Shown piece after piece: positions 29,736 through 38,512 of a stretch of 64,000 bases of DNA. The number at the start of each line of letters is the position of its first letter. The first letter of the stretch is position 1. The DNA is taken from assembly GCF_010119245.1 (NCBI RefSeq), contig NZ_WNKG01000009.1:218400-282399 (forward strand), read 5' to 3'. The notes beneath the pieces were generated by a model. That model searched no databases. It saw nothing but the letters and a program-made list of their open reading frames with translations, and was not told the origin of the DNA. Both the position numbers and the translations under genes were made by a program. Origin of the DNA: Cyclobacterium salsum (lineage in GTDB: Bacteria > Bacteroidota > Bacteroidia > Cytophagales > Cyclobacteriaceae).

Positions 29736-30938
29736 CTAAATTTTTAAACGTAACTTTCTTTTTTCAAGCAATCCCGTTATTTGAATGATGATCCAGGCAT
29801 ATAGCAGAGACTTAAGAATACCAGGTAAACCTGTTCTGAGTGCCAGCGGTAATACGATCCCCGTGATAGAAAGCAGCCCGTAATGAATGTAAGGCAACAA
29901 GTAACAGGTCAGTGTACTAGTACCCGCCGGCCGAATCCCATCAAACCAATGCTTCTTGTTATTTATCTCAACCAGAATAATCAGTAAGCCAAATGTAAGC
30001 ATGCTGATACCGATACAGATAAACACCCAGGAAGGAGATGACCCTATCTTATGAATGCCCCACAAAGGCCGGCTAACAAGGCCAATGGCCAGTAAAGCCA
30101 CCACCAGGCCTATTAGAATCCGCCAAAAGTGTAAAGTAAGTCCTTTTTGGAACCAGGATCGGTAAAAGCCGGTGACTAAAATACCAGCCAAGGCAAAAGA
30201 GGGGGTTGCCCCGTCATCAATAAGCCAAAAATAGGGCTTTATCTCCTGTAAGAACGCCAACATCCCCAGTTTAGACAAGGCACTGAAGGCCATGAAGGCC
30301 AAAAAAACCAGCCCTACCCAAAGCTGTTTTCCGTTTACCGCTATAAACACAAGAGACGCGATCAGATAGGCCCATCCGATTAATCCCAGGATTCCCCACC
30401 AATAAAAACCCATCCAAACCGGAGCGGCCAGGTCTCCACCCTGGTATACCTCCGCCAAAAAAACCAGCAGTCCCCATCCCAGTATTTTTCCGATCCATTT
30501 TATTTGCTTCTTTTCCGGATCTTTTGGATAATCCAGCCAAATTAGAAAAAATGAAAGGGTCAACAGTATTTGCCATACCGCTTTTGGCAAAAGCGCCGCT
30601 TCGGGCTGGTAGGTCTCCAGATTCACATGAAATACCCCCATGATTAGAAGTGCCAGTGAACGGCTGAGGACATGCATCAGGATCCGGGTATTTTTTTCAC
30701 CCCTTTTCCAGCGATTGCCGATGGCCAAAGGAATGGATAAGCCTACAATAAATAGAAAAGCCGGAAATACCACATCCGACAAGCCCATTCCATCCACCAT
30801 AGCCGGTGCGTGTTTCAGCCATTCGGGCACTCCCTCCAGGGTCCATAAGTCATTGACAAAAATCATCAACATCATCGTAAGTGCCCGAAAAACATCGATG
30901 GCATGATTTCGGGTTTGGCCAGATTGCAGTTTCATCAA
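29736..30938 (-). CDS. DUF5009/HGSNAT-like membrane acyltransferase (second copy)
   Basis: 400 residues, about 10 transmembrane helices. Begins NHAIDVFRALTMMLMIFVND and continues GLSDVVFPAFLFIVGLSIPL, the same opening as the neighbour at 28320-29468 but only distantly similar beyond it. The equivalent of PWHG reads LKHAPAMVDGMG, so the histidine is shifted or absent. Stop is 19 bases from the truncated hydrolase start; the cupin gene is 6 bases upstream. Likely a paralogue with a different acceptor. Confidence 0.85.
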   Translation of the reverse strand: MMKLQSGQTRNHAIDVFRALTMMLMIFVNDLWTLEGVPEWLKHAPAMVDGMGLSDVVFPAFLFIVGLSIPLAIGNRWKRGEKNTRILMHVLSRSLALLIMGVFHVNLETYQPEAALLPKAVWQILLTLSFFLIWLDYPKDPEKKQIKWIGKILGWGLLVFLAEVYQGGDLAAPVWMGFYWWGILGLIGWAYLIASLVFIAVNGKQLWVGLVFLAFMAFSALSKLGMLAFLQEIKPYFWLIDDGATPSFALAGILVTGFYRSWFQKGLTLHFWRILIGLVVALLAIGLVSRPLWGIHKIGSSPSWVFICIGISMLTFGLLIILVEINNKKHWFDGIRPAGTSTLTCYLLPYIHYGLLSITGIVLPLALRTGLPGILKSLLYAWIIIQITGLLEKRKLRLKI

Positions 30939-30944
30939 AGGGGA

Positions 30945-31457
30945 CTATTTTCTCGCGAAATCATCCTGAACCCGCACGATATCGCTTTCATCCGAGGGAT
31001 TTTCCGGATCGGTATGCATCCATATTTCCGCCACCACGGCCCAATTCCCCAAACCCAACAGCCGGTGTCTTTCTCCCTGCCGCAGACGAACCACCTCGCC
31101 AATTGCCAGCGTTTTCAGAGCGCCTTCCTGATCGGTATCGCTGGTAATAACGCCTCCCTCTCCTGCGACTAATTTCCAGATTTCAGCCCGCCGATGATGG
31201 TATTGCCAGGAAAGGCGCTTTCCAGGCCCCGCCAATAAAATTTTCGGACTCAATTTATGTTTCATTTGGGCATCCGTAAGCTCAATTTCGGAAAAAAATT
31301 GCTCCCTGAATTGCTTTATCTGGCGCTCATCAATCACAAAAAAACCTCCCCAGGGACGGTTTTCGTCTTTGCTTACTATTTGATAGTCGTAACTATCCAG
31401 CCATTCACTCACCTTCTTAAAAATGGCAGTTTTAGTCAACTCTTTTTCTACGATCAT
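30945..31457 (-). CDS. Sugar-isomerase-type cupin (phosphomannose isomerase II-like)
   Basis: 170 residues. RPWGGFFVIDERQ followed by KILLAGPGKRLSWQYHHRRA and WKLVAGEGGV, then GEVVRLRQGERHRLLGLGNW form one cupin barrel as in the C-terminal domain of type II mannose-6-phosphate isomerases (Q-x-H-x-R-x-E variant). Metal ligands are likely HH of QYHHRR and the Glu of EIW. No nucleotidyltransferase domain. Sits next to a ROK sugar kinase and two acetyltransferase-like genes, which suggests a hexose-phosphate substrate. Confidence 0.85.
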   Translation of the reverse strand: MIVEKELTKTAIFKKVSEWLDSYDYQIVSKDENRPWGGFFVIDERQIKQFREQFFSEIELTDAQMKHKLSPKILLAGPGKRLSWQYHHRRAEIWKLVAGEGGVITSDTDQEGALKTLAIGEVVRLRQGERHRLLGLGNWAVVAEIWMHTDPENPSDESDIVRVQDDFARK

Positions 31458-31519
31458 TACAAACTATGGTTAAATAAAAAACAAAATATATCGATTATGG
31501 ATTAATTATGCACAACATA

Positions 31520-32386
31520 CTACTTTTTTTTACCGTGGCCGTGATGAATACTGGCAGCACCTATCATCGCAGCCTTTTCTCCCAACCTGCTGATTCGAAT
31601 TTCTACCTGGATATTTCTTTCCTCCAGAAGCTTCTTTACCAGAGGAAGAAAATGATCCGCCGCCTTGATTATATTACCGCCCAATACTACGACTTCGACT
31701 TTTCGGATTTCCGTCTGCATGTGGATCAATTCGGCCAGGTTTCGACCAAATACGGCAAGCATTTCAAGCGTAGCCTCCCGGGTTTCCCAGGAATCCAACA
31801 AAGGCTTCAAACCCGTTTCGGTTTTGCCGAACCTTTTTTTTGCCCAGCTTTTAAAAAAAGCAGTGCTCAGATAGTCCTCGGCAATGCCCTCTTTGAAAGG
31901 AATCGACCATACCGCTCCGTCTTCGGCCAGCTCCCCGGATTTGAAAGCCCCACCAAGGCCCGTCCCAAAAGTTAGCCCCATCAAGTGCTGCCGGTTATCC
32001 CAGGCTCCTGCTACGGCCTCTCCTTGAAGAAATGCCGCAGCATCATTTAAAAACAATATGTTCTCAGCAGGGATACCCAGCCTGTCTGAAAGTTCCGATT
32101 TTACATTCACCTGGAAAAGTGCCAGGTATTTTCCCTGGTCTACCATGAGCGAAATACCGTTCTCGTAATCAAATGGAGCCGGCATGGCGATGCCCAAAAG
32201 GCTATCCGAGGACAGCTCAAGTCCTTTTATGCAATCGGTCCACAGGTCCAAAATTTCTTCCTTGCTTCCCAACGAATTTACCGGCATCCTGACCTCGCTA
32301 CCCGGAGCAATGTCTTTTCCATCTGCCGTAATCATTCCTGCGGAAATATGCGAACCTCCAATATCTACTCCTATCAAATGCCCCAT
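31520..32386 (-). CDS. ROK family sugar kinase lacking the zinc motif
   Basis: 288 residues. ATP-binding VDIGGSHISAGMITADG at the N terminus, ENILFLNDAAAFLQGEA with the catalytic Asp (LNDAA), and GLTFGTGLGGAF. The ROK consensus H-x-C-x-C-G-x2-G-C zinc site that normally follows is missing: after GELAEDGAVWSIPFKEG the chain proceeds directly to the C-terminal helix region. Phosphorylates a hexose such as glucose or an aminosugar. The gene overlaps nothing but is 2 bases from the TPR lipoprotein stop, so the two are co-transcribed. Confidence 0.88.
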   Translation of the reverse strand: MGHLIGVDIGGSHISAGMITADGKDIAPGSEVRMPVNSLGSKEEILDLWTDCIKGLELSSDSLLGIAMPAPFDYENGISLMVDQGKYLALFQVNVKSELSDRLGIPAENILFLNDAAAFLQGEAVAGAWDNRQHLMGLTFGTGLGGAFKSGELAEDGAVWSIPFKEGIAEDYLSTAFFKSWAKKRFGKTETGLKPLLDSWETREATLEMLAVFGRNLAELIHMQTEIRKVEVVVLGGNIIKAADHFLPLVKKLLEERNIQVEIRISRLGEKAAMIGAASIHHGHGKKK

Positions 32387-32388
32387 AC

Positions 32389-33939
32389 TTATTCCGATTT
32401 AGCTGCACGAAGGATTTCCTTAAATCCTTCCCTGTCATGATACATAAAAAATTCCCGGTCGGTAGCCGCCCTGCTTTTCAGAAAATCATTTCTGGATACG
32501 GCCTTCTTTAAGTTTTCATATAATTTCGTTTCCTCACCATTCCTGGCCGCCACCAGCGCCAGGCCGTAAAACGGATACCCGTTTGACATATTCTGGATGG
32601 CACTTTCCTCAAACTTTAAGGTAGCATTGTAATAGTCTTTGGCCAGGACATTGGCTAGCCCTTGATTGAAAAGGTTGATCGGATCGGCTTCGGCATTATT
32701 CAAGTGTATGGATGCCAACCGGTAATCACCATTAAAAATGGATACTGCTCCCAGGGCCGCTTCATAAACCTTCCTCAGTTCATCCGAGCGGGTAAGGGCG
32801 AGTGCTCTGTAAAAATTATTATAGGCACTGAATTTATCCCCCCAAAGCCAGAATACCAGGCCAAGGTTATAAACGGCGACGGGGTTTTCGTAAACGGCAT
32901 TGGATCGGTTAAGGGCAAAAAGGGCATTTTCCAGCAATTGGTTTTTTTTCTGGACTGCCTGCGTTCGGTGTGCCTGATTGAGAAAAACCATTCCCAAATT
33001 ACTATAACCCCAGGCACTAGGGTATACCTTCTCCATGGCTAGCAACAGTTGTTCCTGCTCTTTCCATCCCGGCTCCCGCGCGACCGCTTCCGCCAATTCC
33101 CTTTCGCTCAGGGTATCGGCTGGTACCGTGCCCTGCCGGATATTTCTCGCCAAAATGGAAAGTTGCACCTCCGAAATGTCAGGTTCTTTTGCGGCTTGTC
33201 GCCGAATATCTCGCTCAAACCGGGTAAAAACAGCGCGGTTAATTTCCGGATAATGGGGTATTCCGGTCATTTTCCACTTTTTATAACTCCAATCCCCCGG
33301 GCCTTTTAGCACCTCCAGAAACGGTGATTTGCTTGAAAACGGCAGGTTGCTGTATCCGGAAAGCCTGTCTTCCAGTTCCTGCCAGCCGTTGGTTCCCATT
33401 CCGGTCATTTCCAGAGAGTCGGGAGAAAGCCAAATCCCTAAAACCGGAATCTCATCCTGACCCCTGTATTGACCAATCTGCGCAAGGGAAGCCGTAGTAA
33501 TTACCCCTCTGGACAACAATTCCTCGGAATTTCCTACCGGAAGGTTTTTCCTACCTTTGCCAAATTCCGCCACGACGTACAAGGCTCCTTTTTCCATCCC
33601 CTCTTTAAAAGGCATGCTAAAGGAACCCTGCAACTCCACCGGCTCATAAGGGTCCAGGGTATCGCCACGCACCTCCAACTTCTTTTCGAAGCGAAGGATT
33701 TCATTGCCATATACGAATTTAGGACGCAGGGAATACGTTTCATTCCGGGAGAGTGTGGCATTCGGAAGTAGGGCGTTAATCGAAAACCGAACCGAATCAC
33801 CCAATCGGGATAAAACCTGGGGCTCCATAAAAACTTTTTGGTTTTCGGCTTTTTTTATAACTTGCCCGCTGTTACAGGAATTAAAAAACATAGCAGCTAA
33901 TACACCGATAACAGCATATATTTTTTTTTCAATAATCAT
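32389..33939 (-). CDS. TPR lipoprotein of unknown function
   Basis: 516 residues. Lipoprotein signal (MFFNSC, C22). The first 200 residues are beta-rich (SLRPKFVYGNEILRFEKKL), then a region of tetratricopeptide-like helices (for example AVYNLGLVFWLWGDKFSAYN, ASIHLNNAEADPINLFNQ, AKDYYNATLKFEESAIQN). It is a cell-envelope scaffold of unknown partner, first gene of the operon that runs through the ROK kinase. A -7 box is at 33988-33995. Confidence 0.75.
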   Translation of the reverse strand: MIIEKKIYAVIGVLAAMFFNSCNSGQVIKKAENQKVFMEPQVLSRLGDSVRFSINALLPNATLSRNETYSLRPKFVYGNEILRFEKKLEVRGDTLDPYEPVELQGSFSMPFKEGMEKGALYVVAEFGKGRKNLPVGNSEELLSRGVITTASLAQIGQYRGQDEIPVLGIWLSPDSLEMTGMGTNGWQELEDRLSGYSNLPFSSKSPFLEVLKGPGDWSYKKWKMTGIPHYPEINRAVFTRFERDIRRQAAKEPDISEVQLSILARNIRQGTVPADTLSERELAEAVAREPGWKEQEQLLLAMEKVYPSAWGYSNLGMVFLNQAHRTQAVQKKNQLLENALFALNRSNAVYENPVAVYNLGLVFWLWGDKFSAYNNFYRALALTRSDELRKVYEAALGAVSIFNGDYRLASIHLNNAEADPINLFNQGLANVLAKDYYNATLKFEESAIQNMSNGYPFYGLALVAARNGEETKLYENLKKAVSRNDFLKSRAATDREFFMYHDREGFKEILRAAKSE

Positions 33940-33987
33940 AGGGTAATCCGGTTAATATCAGTAAGTTGTTCTTTCAAAGGTTTCCCG

Positions 33988-33995
33988 CAAATTTA
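33988..33995 (-). promoter_or_regulatory. Candidate -7 box for the TPR lipoprotein operon
   Basis: TAAATTTG on the minus strand matches TAnnTTTG, 48 bases before ATG 33939. Confidence 0.5.
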
Positions 33996-34009
33996 AACAG
34001 GCTAATAGG

Positions 34010-34228
34010 ATGGAAAAGGTAAAATTATTCTTCCAGGAAAGCGCCTTCGGCGTTTGTTCAAAATTAGGAGAAAAACTTCATTTCCCAATTGACAGCATCC
34101 GGTTGTTTTTTATTTACAGCTCCTTTATCACGCTGGGTTCTCCGATCATTGTATACGTGAGCCTGGCCATGTTAATGAAACTAAGAACTTATTTCCGAAG
34201 AATGAACAATCCCATCCTTTTTGATTAA
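34010..34228 (+). CDS. PspC domain membrane protein
   Basis: 72 residues. One PspC domain: FGVCSKLGEKLHFPIDSIRL followed by a transmembrane helix (FFIYSSFITLGSPIIVYVSLAM). Phage-shock-type envelope stress proteins carry this domain; short single-domain copies in Cytophagales are common and their role is unknown. Its stop overlaps by 4 bases the stop of the convergent glycosyltransferase gene. Confidence 0.85.
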   Translation: MEKVKLFFQESAFGVCSKLGEKLHFPIDSIRLFFIYSSFITLGSPIIVYVSLAMLMKLRTYFRRMNNPILFD

Positions 34229-35238
34229 TCAAGAGCTGTGAATTTTCGTTTCCCCAATAAGTAATAGTGAAAAATAATGGAGAAAACGGGCGGTGTTTTT
34301 TCTGAACGAACCTCCTTTGCCCGGATCAGACTTCCAGGTGCTTTCTTCTTTTTTTGATACCAAAAGTCACGATAGGCTCTTACCACTGCCTTGCCATGTG
34401 CAGAACCGCTGCCAAACCAAAGGTGTATCGCTGCAGCCGCATCTAAAAAAAACCGTAAAAGGAAAACGCGCCAAAAACCGAGTACGGTCAGGTTTGCATA
34501 CAGCATGAAAAGGCTATTCCGGAAATTCAGATACGTTTTAAATGGATTGGTTTGCGCCAACGTCCCTCCTCCCAGGTGGTAAACGGTGGCTTCCCTGCAA
34601 TGGTGAATTTTAAATCCGGAATTCCGCCATCGCCAGCAAAGCTCTATTTCTTCCATGTGTGAAAAATAGGCCGAATTGAAACCCCCGAAATCGTGAAACA
34701 ATGCTGCCCGAACGCAAAAACAGGCCCCAGAGGCCCAATCTATCTCCATGGATTGGTCGTATTGCCCGCTATCCTTTTCCAGGCTATGCAAGATCCTTCC
34801 CCGGCAATAGGGATAACCAAGGCTGTCCAGGTAGCCTCCCGCACCTCCGGCATAGTCAAAGTACCCCTTTTGCCTTAGCGAAAGAACTTTGGGCTGGCAG
34901 GCCGCGACTCCCGGCTTACCTTCCATGTAGTGTACAAGTGCCAGGTCCCAGTCTTGTTGGACCTCCACATCCGAATTTAGCAACAAGTAATAATCGTATT
35001 GGCCACGAATGGATGTCAATCCCAGGTTGTACCCTTTGCTGTACCCGTGATTTTTCCCCAGCAGCACCAGTTTTATATCCGGAAAATGGGCGGATAGGTA
35101 ATCAATGGATCCGTCAGTACTGCCATTATCCACTACTATTATCTCATAGGAAGAGTGATGAACTACCTGGGAAAGGTATTTTTTGAACATGCCTTTCCCA
35201 TTAAAATTCAAAATGACAATTGCGGCTTTTTTCATCAA
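34225..35238 (-). CDS. Glycosyltransferase family 2
   Basis: 337 residues. Typical GT-A start AAIVILNFNGKGMFKKYL, then VVDNGSTDGSIDYL, LLLNSDVEVQ (the DxD-type metal site, NSD) and the acceptor-side MEIDWASGACFCVRAALFHD and HMEEIELCWRWR (ED-x-x-D/W-x-x-R type). Transfers a sugar, often rhamnosyl or galactofuranosyl, to a surface glycan. C-terminal hydrophobic segment suggests membrane association. The gene starts by a 4-base ATGA overlap with YbaB. Confidence 0.92.
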   Translation of the reverse strand: MMKKAAIVILNFNGKGMFKKYLSQVVHHSSYEIIVVDNGSTDGSIDYLSAHFPDIKLVLLGKNHGYSKGYNLGLTSIRGQYDYYLLLNSDVEVQQDWDLALVHYMEGKPGVAACQPKVLSLRQKGYFDYAGGAGGYLDSLGYPYCRGRILHSLEKDSGQYDQSMEIDWASGACFCVRAALFHDFGGFNSAYFSHMEEIELCWRWRNSGFKIHHCREATVYHLGGGTLAQTNPFKTYLNFRNSLFMLYANLTVLGFWRVFLLRFFLDAAAAIHLWFGSGSAHGKAVVRAYRDFWYQKKKKAPGSLIRAKEVRSEKTPPVFSIIFHYYLLGKRKFTALD

Positions 35239-35567
35239 ACCATGTTGCCAAAATCCATTCCGGGAATGTTGGGCATCATTCCAGCGGTAGCCGAGCTCAT
35301 TTTCTCTTTTATTTTCTGATCAATGTTTTCCAATGCTTTATTGGTGGCCGCCACGATCAGGTCTTTCATCATATCATGATCCTTCTCATTCACCAGGGAT
35401 TTGTCTATCTCCATATCCAGGACTTTTCGATGCCCGTTGACCACCACTTTTACCATTCCGGCTCCAGCTTCGCCCTCCGCCTTTAAATGAACAAGTTCTG
35501 CCTGGGTTTCCTTTATTTTCGCCTGGGCCTCTTTTACTTTATTCATCATGTTCATGAAATCCATCAT
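35235..35567 (-). CDS. YbaB/EbfC nucleoid-associated protein
   Basis: 110 residues, full length. MMDFMNMMNKVKEAQAKIKE, the central VVVNGHRKVLDMEIDKSLV and KDLIVAATNKALENIDQKI are standard. A dimeric DNA-binding protein, usually near dnaX/recR, here coupled (ATGA) to a glycosyltransferase. A -7 box is at 35591-35598. Confidence 0.95.
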   Translation of the reverse strand: MMDFMNMMNKVKEAQAKIKETQAELVHLKAEGEAGAGMVKVVVNGHRKVLDMEIDKSLVNEKDHDMMKDLIVAATNKALENIDQKIKEKMSSATAGMMPNIPGMDFGNMV

Positions 35568-35590
35568 ACGTTCTTCTTTTGATAATTTTA

Positions 35591-35598
35591 CAAATATA
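35591..35598 (-). promoter_or_regulatory. -7 box for the YbaB gene
   Basis: TATATTTG on the minus strand matches TAnnTTTG, 23 bases before ATG 35567. Confidence 0.55.
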
Positions 35599-35777
35599 AT
35601 GGTTAATCTAACGAAGCTCCCTTTCCTAAGTTGATTCTTCTTTCAAAACGAATCATTCGTCCAACACTAAACCTTGAACCAAATTCAAAAAAAGTTTCCC
35701 AAAAAGAAAACCTCACGAGAATCGTTTCCGTTTTTAAAAAAACTAACTCCCATTGTTTGAGCTAATTACATACCAAC

Positions 35778-36071
35778 ATGACAACACTCGAAAAAGAAAT
35801 GGTAACCATCCAAAAAGAAAAGGTTCCCACACTGCTTTTTTCCCAAAGAGAAGTAGTGGCCGATCCTGAAGCCAAAAAATTACGGTTACTTGAATTGCAA
35901 AAATCACAAATTCTAGGCAATATTTCCCATGCGAAAGTCTGGATCTATTTCGAAACGGCTAACGGTCAACCCTACAGGATAAATACCACCATCTGGGCAG
36001 TAGGAGAAAAATTCATCTCCCTGAAAGGCGGTATCACGATCCCCATTTCGTCCATTTTCAAAATTGATTAA
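35778..36071 (+). CDS. Small protein of unknown function
   Basis: 97 residues, no signal peptide. C-terminal part is a beta-sheet pattern (GNISHAKVWIYFETANGQPY, WAVGEKFISLKGGITIPISS). The 3' end overlaps the hisS stop by 14 bases in convergent orientation, so transcripts of the two must form complementary tails. No family recognised. Confidence 0.7.
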   Translation: MTTLEKEMVTIQKEKVPTLLFSQREVVADPEAKKLRLLELQKSQILGNISHAKVWIYFETANGQPYRINTTIWAVGEKFISLKGGITIPISSIFKID

Positions 36072-37458
36072 CCGGGTCCACACTTTCTCCTTTTATTCTG
36101 GAGATCGCCTCTTCCAGGCTAAGGATCTCCTGCTTGCCGGTTTTCATATCCTTTAAACTGAGCATTCCTGTGGCCAGTTCTTCGGATCCCAAGACCCCCA
36201 CAAAAGGAATGTTCTTTTTGTCGGCGTGGTTGAATTGTTTCTTAATTTTAGCCAAATCAGGATAGACTTCAGAAGCGATCCCTGCTTTTCTAAAGGCAGC
36301 CAGGAACTTCACGCCCTGTTTTCTTTCGTCCTCCCCAAAATGAGCCAAAAGGAGCTGTGTACTATCCGGTTGGTGTTGCGGAAAAAGGTCTAACGCATCC
36401 AGCACGTCATACAGCCGGTCCACCCCAAAGGAAAACCCTACACCGGAAATATTCGGCAATCCGAAAACACCCGTGAGGTTATCGTATCGGCCCCCTCCGC
36501 TCACGGAACCGATTCCTACGCCTCCCACTTTTACTTCAAAAATCGCCCCGGTATAGTAGGAAAGACCCCTTGCCAACACCGGATCAATCTTAAGATGGTT
36601 TTCGTCCTCACCCAACAGGGAAAGAAACGAAAGTACTTCTTCCAGTTCATCCAATCCCTTTGTTCCCACGGCACTCGGTGCCAGATACTCCCGCAAAAAG
36701 ACCAGCCACTCACGGTTGGTACGTTCTGGCAAATCCAGAATGGGGGCCAAAGCGGCCAGGGCCGTTGCTGTAAAGCCTCGTTGTGAAAGCTCTTCCTCCA
36801 CTTTTTCCCGGCCAATTTTATCCAACTTATCGATGGCAACGCATAATTCGCTTTCCTTACCGGCTTCTCCGGCCACTTGGGCGATGCCACTTAGCACCTT
36901 GCGGTTATTTATATGTATGGTGTACTCGTTCAGGCCAAAAGCGGCAACTACCCGTTTGATCATGCTGATAATTTCCGCTTCGCAAATCAAGCTGTCCGTT
37001 CCTACCACATCGGCATCGCATTGGTAAAACTCCCTGTAACGGCCCCTTTGGGGCCTGTCTGCCCGCCATACTGGCTGCATTTGAAAACGCTTGAAAGGGA
37101 AACTGATCTCATTCTGATGCATGACCACGTACCGGGCAAAGGGTACCGTCAGGTCGTATCGCAAGCCCTTCTCAGCCACTAGCGGTAGCACTTCGCCTTC
37201 GCCTTTATTAAATTCCGTTACCGAGACCTTTTTTAAAAACTCCCCGCTATTGAGCACCTTAAACAAAAGCTGATCTCCCTCATCCCCGTATTTGCCGGTG
37301 AGGGTGCTTAGATTTTCCATGGCCGGGGTCTCTAACTGGTCGAATCCAAACAGACGGAAGGTATCTTTAATGGTATCCAAAATATAATTCCTCCGGGCCA
37401 TTTCAGTTGGGCCAAAGTCCCTCATTCCCTTTGGTATGATTGGTTTTTGTTTGCTCAT
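36058..37458 (-). CDS. hisS: Histidyl-tRNA synthetase
   Basis: 466 residues, full length. Class II signatures: KPIIPKGMRDFGPTEMARRN, PFARYVVMHQNE, the motif 2 loop FKRFQMQPVWRADRPQRGRY and REFYQCDADVVG, the histidine-specific LARGLSYYTGAIFEV and motif 3 GGGRYDNL ... GVGFSFGVDRL, then the anticodon-binding domain (LLAHFGEDERKQGVKFL). Charges tRNA-His in the cytoplasm. A -7 box lies 16 bases upstream. Confidence 0.98.
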   Translation of the reverse strand: MSKQKPIIPKGMRDFGPTEMARRNYILDTIKDTFRLFGFDQLETPAMENLSTLTGKYGDEGDQLLFKVLNSGEFLKKVSVTEFNKGEGEVLPLVAEKGLRYDLTVPFARYVVMHQNEISFPFKRFQMQPVWRADRPQRGRYREFYQCDADVVGTDSLICEAEIISMIKRVVAAFGLNEYTIHINNRKVLSGIAQVAGEAGKESELCVAIDKLDKIGREKVEEELSQRGFTATALAALAPILDLPERTNREWLVFLREYLAPSAVGTKGLDELEEVLSFLSLLGEDENHLKIDPVLARGLSYYTGAIFEVKVGGVGIGSVSGGGRYDNLTGVFGLPNISGVGFSFGVDRLYDVLDALDLFPQHQPDSTQLLLAHFGEDERKQGVKFLAAFRKAGIASEVYPDLAKIKKQFNHADKKNIPFVGVLGSEELATGMLSLKDMKTGKQEILSLEEAISRIKGESVDPVNQF

Positions 37459-37474
37459 GGGCTGGAATTTTCCG

Positions 37475-37482
37475 CAAAGTTA
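37475..37482 (-). promoter_or_regulatory. -7 box for hisS
   Basis: TAACTTTG on the minus strand, a TAnnTTTG match 16 bases before the hisS ATG at 37458. The shared intergenic region also carries the plus-strand promoter at 37580. Confidence 0.55.
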
Positions 37483-37579
37483 TAAATAATACAGGATTGA
37501 AAGCCTTGAATCTCCTTATATTTAGGGATATCAACAAACTTCTTTGAGGAGATTGGAGTGTTTTTCAGGATATTTTTTT

Positions 37580-37587
37580 TACCTTTG
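37580..37587 (+). promoter_or_regulatory. -7 box for the 48-residue basic protein gene
   Basis: TACCTTTG matches TAnnTTTG; a TTG at 37554-37556 lies 23 bases upstream as a possible -33 element. The ATG follows at 37627. Confidence 0.6.
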
Positions 37588-37626
37588 CCCTTCGATTTTA
37601 GAAAACAACATAAATTATAAGATATC

Positions 37627-37773
37627 ATGGCTGTTACTACTTTAAAAAGAAAGTTAAGGAGAAAAAGACAGGCTCAAAATGCCAGAACTTTGAAAATCAA
37701 ACAATTGAACGCTAAGCCCGTCATTAAAAACGTGGACGTAGAGGAGATCAAAAAAGAATTCTCTAAAAAATAA
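37627..37773 (+). CDS. Small lysine/arginine-rich protein (48 residues)
   Basis: ATG 37627 to TAA 37773. The N half is very basic (VTTLKRKLRRKRQAQNARTL) and the C half less so (KPVIKNVDVEEIKKEFSKK). Strong support that it is real: an exact -7 box upstream, a rho-independent terminator directly downstream and good codon structure. The charge resembles small ribosome-associated or nucleic-acid-binding proteins, but it is not S20 or another ribosomal protein that I can name. Function unknown. Confidence 0.8.
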   Translation: MAVTTLKRKLRRKRQAQNARTLKIKQLNAKPVIKNVDVEEIKKEFSKK

Positions 37774-37785
37774 GAACCTGAGATT

Positions 37786-37812
37786 AACCCGACGTATGTT
37801 GGGTTTTTTTTT
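37786..37812 (+). terminator. Terminator of the 48-residue protein gene
   Basis: AACCCGAC and GTTGGGTT pair (one G-U) across a short loop, followed by a run of T, just after the stop. It runs into the end of the convergent phosphodiesterase gene. Confidence 0.8.
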
Positions 37813-38311
37813 ACAATTTCCCCCTTTTTCCCAGTTCTACCACATTCAGATTTTTTATCTTCCCATCCAGTTCGAAGGTTAATAGGGTTTTTACCTGATG
37901 AAACCCCTGATTACCCAACGCACCGGGATTCATATACAAGCAGTTCAGGGCCTTGTCAAATACCACCTTACAAATGTGGGAGTGTCCACAAACAAATAGA
38001 TCTGGCTGCAACCTTTTTATTTTAGCTTTGACTCCTTTTGCATAGGCAGGAGGTTTCCCTCCGATATGGAGCATCAGTACCTTTACCCCGCCAGTTTTGA
38101 AAAACAGCTCTTCTTCAAGCTGCCTACTCAGCTCGTAATCGTCAATATTTCCATAGACAATCCGCTGAATGGGCCCGGGAGGAAGTTTGGTGAGTACTTC
38201 TGTATGGCCCACATCTCCAGCATGCCAGATTTCATCCACTTGCCGGAGTATTTCCAATGCATTGTCCGGCAAATCGCCGTGGGTGTCACTAATCAGTGCT
38301 ACTTTAATCAT
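37811..38311 (-). CDS. YfcE/MJ0936-type metallophosphoesterase
   Basis: 166 residues from ATG 38311 (MIKVALISDTHGDLPDNALE); 12 more codons are open but they cross the -7 box at 38316-38323. Metal-site motifs: SDTHGD, HAGDVGH, YGNIDDYE (GN[HD]-type), LMLHIGG and CGHSHICK. Small cytoplasmic phosphodiesterase of the YfcE family. Convergent with the 48-residue gene. Confidence 0.93.
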   Translation of the reverse strand: MIKVALISDTHGDLPDNALEILRQVDEIWHAGDVGHTEVLTKLPPGPIQRIVYGNIDDYELSRQLEEELFFKTGGVKVLMLHIGGKPPAYAKGVKAKIKRLQPDLFVCGHSHICKVVFDKALNCLYMNPGALGNQGFHQVKTLLTFELDGKIKNLNVVELGKRGKL

Positions 38312-38315
38312 GCTA

Positions 38316-38323
38316 CAAAGGTA
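38316..38323 (-). promoter_or_regulatory. -7 box four bases before the phosphoesterase ATG
   Basis: TACCTTTG on the minus strand, exact match. Only four bases separate it from ATG 38311, so transcription would begin at or next to the start codon (leaderless mRNA). Confidence 0.6.
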
Positions 38324-38497
38324 GGGACTTAACGAGAAAGCCTCCAAACCCTTCTTGCCTGAGAAGACTTAAAAATAACCTACGGGAAGACACATGGGCC
38401 GCACTGCCTGTAAAAGCAGATTCCAGGAATTAAACACCCTTAAACATAACCCATGCTTGGTAATTGTAAGATTCCTTTCTATTTTTACGACGATAGA

Positions 38498-38505
38498 TAA
38501 TTTTG
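38498..38505 (+). promoter_or_regulatory. -7 box close to the pdhB ATG
   Basis: TAATTTTG, exact TAnnTTTG match, ends seven bases before ATG 38513, again suggesting a leaderless or very short leader. No -33 TTG at the normal spacing was found. Confidence 0.5.
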
Positions 38506-38512
38506 TGAATAA

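Noticed and set aside
34701..35186. 161-residue plus-strand frame opposite the glycosyltransferase
   Set aside because: Complete overlap with a conserved GT2 gene; low-complexity proline/arginine translation.
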